Assembly (NCBI GenBank): GCA_963736505.1
Contig: CAVTOZ010000001.1
Location: 806,001 to 870,000, forward strand
Origin: Solirubrobacter sp963736505
GTDB taxonomy: Bacteria; Actinomycetota; Thermoleophilia; Solirubrobacterales; Solirubrobacteraceae
Direction of reading: 5' to 3'
DNA: 64,000 nucleotides
A program made the translations under genes and the position numbers. Below are positions 1 to 8,384 of this stretch, one piece after another. The notes beneath the pieces are model-generated. The model had not been told where the DNA came from. It saw nothing but the letters and a program-made list of their open reading frames with translations, and searched no databases. Within the stretch, counting starts at the first letter, position 1. Every line of letters starts with the position of its first letter.

Positions 1-93
1 GCGGACCGCGTCGAGGCGCTCGGCGGCGCGCTGTACCTGCGCAGCCCCGAGGGCGAGGGCACGACCCTGCTGGCGGAGATCCCGTGCCCATGA
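1..93 (+). CDS. Sensor histidine kinase, C-terminal end (partial)
   Basis: Only the last 30 codons are in the window. They read as the end of a HATPase_c domain (ADRVEALGG then GEGTTLLAEIP), the usual final strand-turn-strand of NarX/DesK-type kinases. The stop codon overlaps the ATG of the following response regulator (ATGA at 90-93), so the two form a translationally coupled kinase-regulator pair. The sensing domain lies outside the window, so the signal is unknown. Confidence 0.8.
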   Translation, partial: ADRVEALGGALYLRSPEGEGTTLLAEIPCP

Positions 94-740
94 GCCTGCG
101 GATCGTCATCGGCGAGGACCAGGCGCTGCTGCGCGAGGGCATCGTGCGGCTGCTCGAGGACGCCGGCTTCGAGGTCGTGGCCGAGGCCAGCGACGCGCCC
201 GACCTGCTGCGCAAGGTCGCCGCCCACAAGCCCGACGTCGCGATCGTCGACGTGCAGATGCCGCCCGACCACACCGACGACGGGCTGCGCGCGGCGCTCG
301 AGATCCGCGGCTCGCAGCCGGACGTCGGCGTGCTGGTGCTGTCGCAGTTCGCCGAGGAGCGCTACGCCGTCGACCTGATCGGCGACAGCGCCGAGGGCGT
401 CGGCTACCTGCTCAAGGACCGTGTGACCGACTTCACGGGCTTCGCCGACGCGGTCCGCCGCGTCGCCGCCGGCGGCACCGTGCTCGACCCGACGGTCGTC
501 TCGCACATGCTCGGGCGCAAGCGCCGCGACGACCCGCTCGACGAGCTCACGCCACGCGAGCGCGAGGTGCTCGAGCTGATGGCCGAGGGGCGCTCGAACA
601 AGGGCATCGCCGAGGTGATGGTCGTCACGCCGGCCGCCGTCGAGAAGCACATCACGGCGATCTTCTCCAAGCTCGGCGTGAGCGCCGAGCCGCTCGACCA
701 CCGGCGCGTACTAGCCGTGCTCGCGTTCCTCCGCCGCTAG
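90..740 (+). CDS. LuxR/NarL-family response regulator
   Basis: A two-domain DNA-binding response regulator of about 216 residues. The N-terminal receiver domain has the acidic pocket (GEDQALLREG), the phospho-acceptor Asp in AIVDVQMP, and the conserved Lys in LLKDRV. The C-terminal LuxR helix-turn-helix runs from LTPREREVLELMAEG through AAVEKHITAIFSKLGV. ATG at 90 is chosen because it overlaps the stop of the upstream kinase; a GTG at 84 is also in frame. Its 3' end overlaps the convergent kinase gene by 30 bases. Target genes cannot be read from the sequence. Confidence 0.92.
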   Translation: MSLRIVIGEDQALLREGIVRLLEDAGFEVVAEASDAPDLLRKVAAHKPDVAIVDVQMPPDHTDDGLRAALEIRGSQPDVGVLVLSQFAEERYAVDLIGDSAEGVGYLLKDRVTDFTGFADAVRRVAAGGTVLDPTVVSHMLGRKRRDDPLDELTPREREVLELMAEGRSNKGIAEVMVVTPAAVEKHITAIFSKLGVSAEPLDHRRVLAVLAFLRR

Positions 741-2474
741 CGGGATCCGCGCGCGGATCAGGGTGCCGTGCCCGGCGCGGCTCTCGACGTGGAGCGTGCC
801 GTCGAGCGCGCCGACGCGGTCGGCCAGGCCGCGCAGCCCGGACCCGGTCGCCGGGTCGGCGCCGCCGACGCCGTCGTCGCGGACCTCGATCACGGCGCTT
901 CCCCTGCCTCGGCCGGAGGCCTCGTCACCGCTTCGCTCGTCCACCCGCGCGGTGACGGTCGCATGCGTCGCTTGCGCATACTTCGCGACGTTCGTCAGCG
1001 CCTCGGCGACGACGAAGTACGCGGCGGTCTCGACGGGGAGCGGGAGCCGGTCCGGCAGCTCGCACGCCAGCTCGACCGGGAGCGAGGCGCGCGTGGCGAG
1101 CGTCTCCAGGCCGGCGTCGAGCCCGCGCTGGGACAGCACCGCGGGGTGGATCCCGGCGGCCAGGTCGCGCAGCTCGTCGACGGCGGCGCGCGCATTGGCG
1201 AGCGCGGAGTCGAGCAGCTTGAGCGAGAGCGCGGGGTCCTTCTCGAAGCGGTCGCGCGCGAGCTTGAGCTCGATCGTCAGGCTCACGAGCCGCTGCTGCG
1301 CGCCGTCGTGCAGGTCGCGCGTGACGCGCCGCCGCTCGGCGTCGCCGGCCTCGACGATGCGGGCGCGCGACGCGCGCAGCGCCTCCAGCCGGGCGCGCAG
1401 CTCGACCTCGAGGCGGCCGTTCTCGATCGCCAGCGCGGAGGCGGCGACGGCCTCGTCGAGTAGCTCCGGCGCCTCGGAGACCGACGGCGCGTGGATCAGC
1501 GCGCCGACCTTGCGGCCGCGATGGCGGATCTCGGTCAGCACGCGGCCCTCGGTGTCGGGCACGCGGCCGTCGCGCTCGACGTACGCGTCCAGCTCGGGCA
1601 GCCAGTACGCGACGGTCAGGTCGGGGTCGTCGAGCGCGGTGCGCAGCGCGTCGCCGAGGTCGGCGGGCGCGCCGCTGAACGTCTCGATCAGGCGCGAGAC
1701 GGCGGCGACGCGGAAGAAGCGCACGCGCAGCAGCGCGACCAGGAACGCGAACGGCAGCGCCGCGAACGAGGCGAAGAACGCGATCTGGAGCGCGCCGGCC
1801 ACCGGCAGGTCGGCCGACTGCGCCGCGCCCTGGAGGATCGCCAGGACCAAGATCAGGACGCCCGTGGCGAGCACCGGCTCCAGCCCGCGGCGCATGATGC
1901 CGCTCGACCCGAACCAGCGGCGCATGACGATCACGATCGCGCTGACGACGCCGGCGACGATCAGCACCGCCTGCACGCCGCCGATCACCGTCGCCACGGT
2001 GTCGTTGACGCCGATCAGCAGCAGGTTGTCCGGGCACCCGTGGCACTCGGAGTCGACGCTCACCATCGCGAGCGGGATCTGCAGCGCGCCGGCGAGATAG
2101 ACGGCGCCGGCCGCGCGGCGCGCGCCGCGGCCCTCCAGCCGCCCCACGGGGAAGGCCAGCACCAGGTGCACGAACAGGCCGAACGCGATCGCGTCGGCCG
2201 CGATCCCCGCCGTGTAGAGCAGCGCCGAGTCGGAGATCTGCATCCCGCTGACCAGGACCGACAGGCCGACGAGCACCATCAGCAGGCCGGTGCGGTTCTC
2301 GGGCCGGCGCACCCAGCTGAGCGAGCCGACCGCGACGAAGCCCCAGCCGAGCAGCGCGCCGAGCACGATCACGGTCACGCCGCCGCTCGGCAGCCGCGAT
2401 TCGTCGCCGGTCCACGAGAGGACGGCGATGCCGAGGACGAGCGCGGCGGTGCAGGCGGCGATGACGCGGATCAC
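711..2474 (-). CDS. Membrane sensor histidine kinase (HisKA_3 type)
   Basis: A 587-residue kinase. The N-terminal half is hydrophobic with about seven or eight predicted membrane segments and no large extracytoplasmic domain. A GAF-like linker follows, then the HisKA_3 dimerization helix with the phospho-acceptor His in RDLHDGAQQRL, then a HATPase domain (DDGVGG, GLRGLADRVGALDG). Start is GTG at 2474, 15 bases after the acyl-CoA dehydrogenase stop, so it may be read through from that operon. It has no response regulator on its own strand. The convergent LuxR-type regulator at 90-740 is an obvious possible partner, but that regulator already has its own kinase. Confidence 0.9.
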   Translation of the reverse strand: MIRVIAACTAALVLGIAVLSWTGDESRLPSGGVTVIVLGALLGWGFVAVGSLSWVRRPENRTGLLMVLVGLSVLVSGMQISDSALLYTAGIAADAIAFGLFVHLVLAFPVGRLEGRGARRAAGAVYLAGALQIPLAMVSVDSECHGCPDNLLLIGVNDTVATVIGGVQAVLIVAGVVSAIVIVMRRWFGSSGIMRRGLEPVLATGVLILVLAILQGAAQSADLPVAGALQIAFFASFAALPFAFLVALLRVRFFRVAAVSRLIETFSGAPADLGDALRTALDDPDLTVAYWLPELDAYVERDGRVPDTEGRVLTEIRHRGRKVGALIHAPSVSEAPELLDEAVAASALAIENGRLEVELRARLEALRASRARIVEAGDAERRRVTRDLHDGAQQRLVSLTIELKLARDRFEKDPALSLKLLDSALANARAAVDELRDLAAGIHPAVLSQRGLDAGLETLATRASLPVELACELPDRLPLPVETAAYFVVAEALTNVAKYAQATHATVTARVDERSGDEASGRGRGSAVIEVRDDGVGGADPATGSGLRGLADRVGALDGTLHVESRAGHGTLIRARIPLAAEEREHG

Positions 2475-2489
2475 GCCGCGAGCCTATTC

Positions 2490-3638
2490 CTAGTCGCGCA
2501 TCGCCTCGCCGAGCAGCGCGCGGGCGATCACGAGCCGCTGGATCTCGCTCGTGCCCTCGTAGATCTCCGTCACCTTCGCGTCGCGGTAGTAGCGCTCGGC
2601 GGGGAACTCCTTCGTGTAGCCGTAGCCGCCGAGGATCTGGATCGCCTCGCCGGTGTGGCGGCGGGCGACGGCCGACGCGAACAGCTTCGCCTGCGCGCCC
2701 TCGATCCCGTGCGGGCGGCCGGCCTGCTTCAGGCGCGCGGCGCGCCACGTCAGCGCGCGCGCCGCCTCGATGTCGGTCTGCATGTCGGCGAGCTTGTGCT
2801 GGATCGCCTGGAAGCGCGCGATCGGGCCGCCGAACGCGTTGCGCTCCTTGGCGTAGCCGACGGCCAGCTCGAACGCGGCCTGCGCGATCCCGAGCGCCTG
2901 GGCGGCGATGCCGATGCGCCCGCCGTCGAGCGTGCGCAGCGCGACGCGCATGCCGTTGCCGGGCTCGCCGAGGCGCTCGGCGGGCGTGGCGTCGAACGTG
3001 AGGTCGGCGGTCGAGGAGGAGTTCAGGCCCATCTTCTCCTCCTCGCGCGTGACGGCGAAGCCGTCGGCGCCGGCGCGCACGAGGAACGCGGAGGGCTTGC
3101 CGGTGGTATTGGGGGTGGGTGGGTGGGATTCCTCTTTCGCGAAGACGATGAAGCTCGAGGCGTAGGAGCCGTTGGTGATCCACTGCTTGGCGCCGGTGAT
3201 CCTGAGGTCGCTGGCGCGCGTGCGCATGGCGCCGGCGTCCGAGCCCGAGCCGGACTCCGTCAGCGCGAACGCGGCGAGCTCCTCGCCGGCCGCGAGCTTC
3301 GGGACCTGCTCGTCGATCTGCGCCTTGGAGCCGTGGTTGAGGATCGGCAGCGTGCCGGCGCTCGTGTGCACCGCCACGGTCACCCCCACTCCTGCGTCGG
3401 CACGCGAGAGCTCCTCCAGCACGAGCACGTAGGCGAGGAAGTCCGCGCCCGCGCCGCCGTGCTCCTCGGGCACGCACACGCCCATCAGGCCGAGCTCGCC
3501 GAGCTCGCCGAACAGCGCCCGCGGGAACGTGTGGTCGCGATCCCACGCGGCCGCCTCCGGGGCGATCCGCTCGTCGGCGAAGCGCCGCGCCAGGTCGCGG
3601 ATCTCGCGCTGATCGTCGGTCAGCTCGTGGTAGCTCAT
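2490..3638 (-). CDS. Acyl-CoA dehydrogenase
   Basis: A FAD-dependent acyl-CoA dehydrogenase (382 residues from ATG 3638) that introduces the alpha-beta double bond of acyl-CoA thioesters. Visible family signatures are FALTESGSGSDAG, the KQWITNGSYAS flavin region and the C-terminal catalytic-base region YYRDAKVTEIYEGTSEIQ. The ATG overlaps the HAD gene stop (ATGA), so it is the third gene of a thiolase-HAD-dehydrogenase operon. A short Pro/Thr/Asn-rich loop around residue 160-170 is encoded by a G-tract. Substrate chain length cannot be told. Confidence 0.93.
   Translation of the reverse strand: MSYHELTDDQREIRDLARRFADERIAPEAAAWDRDHTFPRALFGELGELGLMGVCVPEEHGGAGADFLAYVLVLEELSRADAGVGVTVAVHTSAGTLPILNHGSKAQIDEQVPKLAAGEELAAFALTESGSGSDAGAMRTRASDLRITGAKQWITNGSYASSFIVFAKEESHPPTPNTTGKPSAFLVRAGADGFAVTREEEKMGLNSSSTADLTFDATPAERLGEPGNGMRVALRTLDGGRIGIAAQALGIAQAAFELAVGYAKERNAFGGPIARFQAIQHKLADMQTDIEAARALTWRAARLKQAGRPHGIEGAQAKLFASAVARRHTGEAIQILGGYGYTKEFPAERYYRDAKVTEIYEGTSEIQRLVIARALLGEAMRD
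3111..3127 (+). other. Potential G-quadruplex motif
   Basis: The plus strand reads GGGGGTGGGTGGGTGGG: four G-runs of at least three separated by single T residues, the most stable class of predicted intramolecular quadruplex. It lies on the template strand of the acyl-CoA dehydrogenase gene, where it encodes a PPTPN loop. Formation in the cell is inference. Confidence 0.6.
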
Positions 3639-4435
3639 CGGGTGACCACGCGGCCGACGGCGAGCGCGCTGACCAGGCCCGCCGCGGCGGCGATCCGCAG
3701 CCGTACTCCGAGACGCTCGAACCTCATGATCTCCCACCCCTCCTCGCGCGCCGCGCGCGCGAGCGTCTTGTCCGGATTGACCGCCACAGGATGGCCGACG
3801 AGCCGCAGCATCGGCAGATCGGACTCGGAATCGCTGTAGGCGTAGGACGCGGCGAGGTCGATCTCCTCGCGCGCGGCGAGCTCGCGGATCGCCTGCGCCT
3901 TGCCCTCGCGGTAGTTGAACGGGCCTCCCTCGCGGCCGGTGTAGACGCCGTCGACGACCTCCGCCACCGAGCCGACCGCGCCGTCGAACGTCAGCACCAT
4001 CGCCATCAGCTCGGCCATCTCCTGCGCCGCCGCGGTGCAGATGAAGATCGGGCGCCCGGCGTCCTGATGCGCGTAGGCGAGCTCGAGCATCTGCGGGTAC
4101 AGGCGCGGCAGCACGCCCGCGAGCACCGCGCCCGAGAGCCGCTGGAGGTCGCGCACCCGCGCGCCCTCGAGCATCTGCCCGACCCGCTCGCGGAGCGCGT
4201 CGGTGCCGGCGTCGGTCGAGCCCTTGAGGCGGAACACGATGTTCTCGTAGGCGTCGCGCGCGATGTCGCGGCGCGTGAGCATCCCGGCCTTGTACGCCGC
4301 GCGGCCGAACTGGAACGAGGACGAGCCCGCGATCAGCGTGCGGTCGAGGTCGAAGAACGCGGCGCCGTGCTCGCCCTCGCGGCGGATCGCTCCCCCGCCC
4401 GGAGGCGGGGGAAGGATGTGCGGCCGCTCGGTCAC
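3635..4435 (-). CDS. HAD-family phosphatase (SerB-like, HAD-IB)
   Basis: About 266 residues. HAD motif I is AFFDLDRTLI (nucleophile and acid Asp), motif II is FICTAAA, and motif IV is YAYSDSESDLPML, the pattern of the HAD-IB group that includes phosphoserine phosphatase and actinobacterial lysophosphatidate-type phosphatases. A hydrophobic C-terminal helix (IAAAAGLVSALAVG) may anchor it to the membrane. GTG at 4435 overlaps the thiolase stop (GTGTGA), so the genes are coupled. Context suggests a lipid or acyl-phosphate substrate, which is inference. A strong hairpin sits just inside the 5' end. Confidence 0.85.
   Translation of the reverse strand: MTERPHILPPPPGGGAIRREGEHGAAFFDLDRTLIAGSSSFQFGRAAYKAGMLTRRDIARDAYENIVFRLKGSTDAGTDALRERVGQMLEGARVRDLQRLSGAVLAGVLPRLYPQMLELAYAHQDAGRPIFICTAAAQEMAELMAMVLTFDGAVGSVAEVVDGVYTGREGGPFNYREGKAQAIRELAAREEIDLAASYAYSDSESDLPMLRLVGHPVAVNPDKTLARAAREEGWEIMRFERLGVRLRIAAAAGLVSALAVGRVVTR
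4391..4412 (-). repeat. Perfect 9-bp inverted repeat at 5' end of HAD gene
   Basis: TCCCCCGCC, loop CGGA, then GGCGGGGGA. The stem is nearly all G-C and lies within the first 15 codons of the HAD phosphatase, directly after the thiolase stop. It could slow translation or processing between the two cistrons, or be a small mobile repeat. There is no following T-run, so it is not a standard terminator. Confidence 0.6.
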
Positions 4436-5604
4436 ACGTGGACGATCACGGCGTCGCCCTGTCCGCCGCCGGAGCAGATCGCCGCGACGCCGTAGCCGCC
4501 GCCGCGCCGGCGCAGCTCGAGCACGAGCGCCCCGATGATGCGGGCGCCGGACGCGCCGATCGGGTGCCCGAGCGCGACCGCGCCGCCGTTGACGTTGACG
4601 CGCGCCTCGTCGATGTTGAGCATGCGGACGCTGTTGAGGGCGACGGAGGCGAACGCCTCGTTGATCTCCCACAGGTCGATGTCCGACGGCTGCAGGCCGG
4701 CCTTGTCGAGCGCCTTCAGCGCCGCGTTGGCGGGCGTGCGCGCGAGGTAGGCGAACTCGTCGGCGACCGCCGCCTGGGCGATGATCGTGCCGAGCACGTC
4801 CTTGCCGTTGCGCTCGGCCCAGTCCTCGGACGCGAGCACGAGCGCGCCGGCGCCGTCGTTGACGCCCGGCGAGTTGCCCGCCGTGTGCGAGCCGTTCTTG
4901 ACCAGCCCGGGCAGCTTGGCGAGCGCCTCCAGTGAGGAGCCGCGGCGCGGCGCCTCGTCGACCTCGACGACGGTGTCGCCCTTCCGGCCGTGGATCGTGA
5001 CGGGGACGATCTCCTCCGCCAGGCGGCCCTCGTCGGTCGCCGCGAGCGCGCGCTCGTGGCTGCGCAGCGCCCACTTGTCGAGGTCGGCGCGCGTGATCTC
5101 GAGCTCGTCGCCGACCTCGGTCGCCTCCTCGAACATCTGCTTGCCGCTGAACGGGTTGCGTAGCCCGTCCTGGACCATCGCGTCGAGCGCCTTGACGTCG
5201 CCCATGCGGAAGCCGGAGCGCGCGCCGGGGAGCAGGTACGGCGCGTTGGACATCGACTCCATGCCGCCGGCGACGCCGACGTCGAGGTCGCCCGCGCGCA
5301 CGGCCTGGTCGATCATCCCGACGGCGCGGACGCTCGAGGCGCACACCTTGTTGATCGTCTCCGAGGTGACCTCGATCGGGATCCCGGCCTCGATCTGGGC
5401 CTGCCGGCTGGGGATCTGTCCCTGGCCCGCCTGCAGCACGGTGCCCATCACGACGTGGTCGACCTGCTCGGGCGCGACGTCGGCGCGCGACAGCGCCTCG
5501 CGGATCGCTACGCCGCCCAGATGGGTGGCCGGGAGGGTGGACAGGCCCCCGGCCAGCTTGCCGATCGGCGTGCGGGCGGCGCTGAGGATCACGGTTCGAG
5601 GCAT
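4432..5604 (-). CDS. Acetyl-CoA C-acyltransferase (thiolase)
   Basis: A 390-residue type II thiolase, a normal family length. It carries the nucleophilic Cys in NKVCASSVRAV, the GGMESMSNAPYLL motif, the His-containing GGAVALGHPIGASGARI motif and the C-terminal CSGGGQGDAV with the second catalytic Cys. It would condense or cleave acyl-CoA in beta-oxidation or acetoacetyl-CoA formation. It is the first gene of a minus-strand operon followed by the HAD phosphatase and the acyl-CoA dehydrogenase. The biosynthetic or degradative direction cannot be decided. Confidence 0.95.
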   Translation of the reverse strand: MPRTVILSAARTPIGKLAGGLSTLPATHLGGVAIREALSRADVAPEQVDHVVMGTVLQAGQGQIPSRQAQIEAGIPIEVTSETINKVCASSVRAVGMIDQAVRAGDLDVGVAGGMESMSNAPYLLPGARSGFRMGDVKALDAMVQDGLRNPFSGKQMFEEATEVGDELEITRADLDKWALRSHERALAATDEGRLAEEIVPVTIHGRKGDTVVEVDEAPRRGSSLEALAKLPGLVKNGSHTAGNSPGVNDGAGALVLASEDWAERNGKDVLGTIIAQAAVADEFAYLARTPANAALKALDKAGLQPSDIDLWEINEAFASVALNSVRMLNIDEARVNVNGGAVALGHPIGASGARIIGALVLELRRRGGGYGVAAICSGGGQGDAVIVHV

Positions 5605-5631
5605 ACGGCGAGGATAGATAGCTCCGGCCTT

Positions 5632-5652
5632 CGTCCGGTCGGCGATCGGACG
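5632..5652. promoter_or_regulatory. Inverted repeat between divergent thiolase and pepA
   Basis: CGTCCG, nine-base spacer, CGGACG. It lies in the only 80-base gap between the divergent thiolase operon and the aminopeptidase gene, so it could be an operator for either. This is positional inference. Confidence 0.3.
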
Positions 5653-5687
5653 GAGGCATCCATGCCCCCGATGTAACGTCAGTGCCC

Positions 5688-7127
5688 ATGCGAGTCAGAG
5701 CGACCACCGAGGCCCCGCCCGCAACGGACGCCGACACGATCGTCGTCGGCGTCTTCGAGGACGAGGGGGTCGCGCATGACCACCCGGGGGTGCTGCAGGC
5801 GCTCGTCGACTCCGGCGAGGCGCGGCGCGGGCTGCGCAAGCTCGCGGTCACGCACGCCGACCGGCGCCGCTGGATCGTCGCGGGGCTGGGGGCGCGCGGC
5901 GACTTCGATCCGGAGCGGGCGCGCGTGGCCGCGGCGACGGTCGTGTCGCGTGCCCGCGAGCTGGGCGCCGCCACGCTGTGCTGGGAGGTCCCGCACCACG
6001 TCGGCGACGCCGTCGTCGGCGCGCTCGTGGAGGGCACGGTGCTCGCGTCGTACGCGTACGACGAGTACAAGACCGCGGCCGAGGACGGCGGCGGCATCGA
6101 GGAGCTGATCGTGTCCGCGCACCACGACGTCTCGGCCGCGGCGGCCTCGGCCGCGCTGGTCGGCGATGCGGTCAACGCGGCGCGCGACCTGCAGAACGCG
6201 CCGGCCAACGTCATGACGCCGAGCGCCCTGGCCGAGCGCGCCCGGGCGCTGGAGGGCGTGACCGTCGAGGTGCTCGACCGCGCCGGCATCGTGGCGGCCG
6301 GCATGGGCGCGTTCGCCGCCGTCGCCCAGGGGTCCGACGAGGAGCCGCAGCTGATCACGATCCGCTACGAGCCGGCCGGCGTGACCGGCCCGCCGCTCGG
6401 CCTCGTCGGCAAGGCGGTCACCTTCGACTCCGGCGGCATCTCGATCAAGCCCGGGCAGAAGATGTCGGAGATGAAGTTCGACATGTCCGGCGGCGCGGCC
6501 GTGCTCGAGGCGACCGGCGCGATCGCCCGCCTCGGGCTGCCCGTGCGCCTCGTGTCGGTCATCGGCGCGACCGAGAACCTCCCGTCCGGCCGCGCGTTCA
6601 AGCCGGGCGACATCGTGCGCGCGAAGACCGGCACCACGATCGAGATCGTCAACACCGACGCGGAAGGCCGGCTCGTGCTCGCCGACTGCCTCGCGCATGC
6701 GATCGACGCGGGCGCCGAGCGGCTCGTCGACCTCGCGACGCTGACGGGGGCGATCGTGGTCACGTTCGGCAAGACCTACGCGGGCCTGCTGGGCAACGAC
6801 GACGCCTGGTGCGCCGACGTCGCCGCCGCGGGCGAGCGGACCGGCGAGCTGTGCTGGCGGCTGCCGCTGCACGACGAGTACGCGAAGGCGATCGAGGGCG
6901 CCTACGCGGACATCGCCAACGCGGTCGAGACCCGCCAGTCAGGCTCGATCGTCGCCGCCGAGTTCCTCAAGCGCTTCGTCGGCGACGTCCCGTGGGCGCA
7001 TCTCGACATCGCCGGGACCGCGTGGGACCTCGGGCGCCCCTACGCGGCCAAGGGCGGCTCCGGCTTCGGCGTCCGCCTGCTCGTCGACCTCGCCCGCAAC
7101 CACGGCCTCGCGCCGGACATGCACTAG
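5688..7127 (+). CDS. pepA: Leucyl aminopeptidase (M17)
   Basis: A 479-residue cytosolic metallo-aminopeptidase that releases N-terminal residues from peptides. The M17 signature NTDAEGRLVL is intact. The metal-binding region GKAVTFDSGG followed by KFDMSGGAAVL supplies the catalytic Lys and metal-binding Asp residues. ATG 5688 is preferred; a GTG two codons earlier is in frame. The stop overlaps the convergent amidase gene by four bases. It stands alone on its strand, as expected for a housekeeping peptidase. Confidence 0.95.
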   Translation: MRVRATTEAPPATDADTIVVGVFEDEGVAHDHPGVLQALVDSGEARRGLRKLAVTHADRRRWIVAGLGARGDFDPERARVAAATVVSRARELGAATLCWEVPHHVGDAVVGALVEGTVLASYAYDEYKTAAEDGGGIEELIVSAHHDVSAAAASAALVGDAVNAARDLQNAPANVMTPSALAERARALEGVTVEVLDRAGIVAAGMGAFAAVAQGSDEEPQLITIRYEPAGVTGPPLGLVGKAVTFDSGGISIKPGQKMSEMKFDMSGGAAVLEATGAIARLGLPVRLVSVIGATENLPSGRAFKPGDIVRAKTGTTIEIVNTDAEGRLVLADCLAHAIDAGAERLVDLATLTGAIVVTFGKTYAGLLGNDDAWCADVAAAGERTGELCWRLPLHDEYAKAIEGAYADIANAVETRQSGSIVAAEFLKRFVGDVPWAHLDIAGTAWDLGRPYAAKGGSGFGVRLLVDLARNHGLAPDMH

Positions 7128-8368
7128 CGCTCGAGCGCAACCGCCGCGTCGACCAGCGCGCGCTCGCTCCACCAGCGCGAGATCAGCTGGTCGCCGCCCG
7201 GAAGCGACAGGGCGGGCACCCCGAGACAGGCGGTCGCGACCGTGAGCCGGAACCCCCACCACTGCTCGCGCAGCGCGTCCGCCCCGGCCTGGTCGTGCCC
7301 GACCGGCCAGGGCGCCGCGGTGCTCACCGGCCCGAGCACGAGCGGGTGGCGGGCGAAGAACGCCGCCCACTCGGTCATCAGCGCGTAGCGGCGCGCGAGC
7401 GCCGCCGCGTACCCCGCGCCGTCGTCCACGCGGCCGAGCCCGAACAGCGCCGAGGCCGAGCGGAACGTCCCCTCGCTCCCGTCCCTGCGCACCCGCTCCA
7501 GCAGCGGCCGCACCTCGAACCCGACCGCGTCGAGCCATAGCTGTGCCGCCTCCTCGACCGCCGGCAGCTCGGTCTCGACGACCTCCCAGCCGGCGGCGGC
7601 GAGCGGCGCCGCGTTCGCGCCCAGCACCACCGCGACCGGCCCGCGCCGGGACGCCGCGCCGAGCGCCGGCACGTAGCGCGGGTCGCGCTCCGAGCGCCCG
7701 GCCATCACCTCCAGCAGCGCGCCGAGGTCCTCCGCGCGCGCGGCCAGCGGCCCGTCGGTCGCCATCCACTGGCGCGTGGCGAACGGCGGCGCCTCCGCGG
7801 CGAACGCCTGCGCCAGCCGGCCCGGCGTCGGCCGCAGCGAGTACACGCCCGCCAGCGCCGCCGGCACGCGCAGGGAGCCGCCGTAGTCGCTGCCGACGCC
7901 GAACGCCGCCATCCCGGCCGCCAGCGCGACGGCCTCGCCGCCGCTGCTCCCGCCCGGGCTCAGCGACGCGTCGAACGGGTTCAGCGTGGCGCCGTGCAGC
8001 GCGTTGTCGGTGTGCCAGCGCATCGCCAGCTCGGGCAGGTTCGTCCGCCCCACGCAGATCGCGCCCGCCGCCCGCAGGTGCGCGACGTGCGGCGCGTCGC
8101 GGGCGGCCACGGCGCCGCCGGCGATCCCGTACGTCGTGACCGTGCCGGCGACGTCGATGTTCTCCTTGACCGTGAACGGCACGCCGGCGAGCGGCAGCGA
8201 CGGATCGACCCGATCCGCCGCCGACAGGGCCTCGTCCGCGAGCACGGCCGTGACCGCGTTCAGCTCGTCGTTGCGCGCCGTGATGCGGTCCAGCGACGCC
8301 TGCACCGCCTCACGCGCCGACAGCTCGCCGGCGGCGATCGCGCGAGCCAGACGCAGCGCACCCACCAC
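7124..8368 (-). CDS. Amidase (amidase signature family)
   Basis: A 414-residue amidohydrolase with the Ser-cisSer-Lys triad of the amidase signature family: the Lys in PFTVKENIDVAG, the Ser-rich SPGGSSGGEAVALAAG block, and the nucleophile Ser in GSDYGGSLRVPAALAGV. Start is GTG at 8368, or the GTG immediately after it. The substrate (amide, carbamate or indole-acetamide-like) cannot be inferred. No gatB or gatC partner is adjacent, so it is probably not the GatA subunit. Confidence 0.9.
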   Translation of the reverse strand: MVGALRLARAIAAGELSAREAVQASLDRITARNDELNAVTAVLADEALSAADRVDPSLPLAGVPFTVKENIDVAGTVTTYGIAGGAVAARDAPHVAHLRAAGAICVGRTNLPELAMRWHTDNALHGATLNPFDASLSPGGSSGGEAVALAAGMAAFGVGSDYGGSLRVPAALAGVYSLRPTPGRLAQAFAAEAPPFATRQWMATDGPLAARAEDLGALLEVMAGRSERDPRYVPALGAASRRGPVAVVLGANAAPLAAAGWEVVETELPAVEEAAQLWLDAVGFEVRPLLERVRRDGSEGTFRSASALFGLGRVDDGAGYAAALARRYALMTEWAAFFARHPLVLGPVSTAAPWPVGHDQAGADALREQWWGFRLTVATACLGVPALSLPGGDQLISRWWSERALVDAAVALER

Positions 8369-8384
8369 GCGACCGCACGCTACC

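Noticed and set aside
7124..8368. Amidase as GatA of the tRNA amidotransferase
   Set aside because: No gatB or gatC neighbours, and GatA-type motifs around the glutaminase site are not evident.
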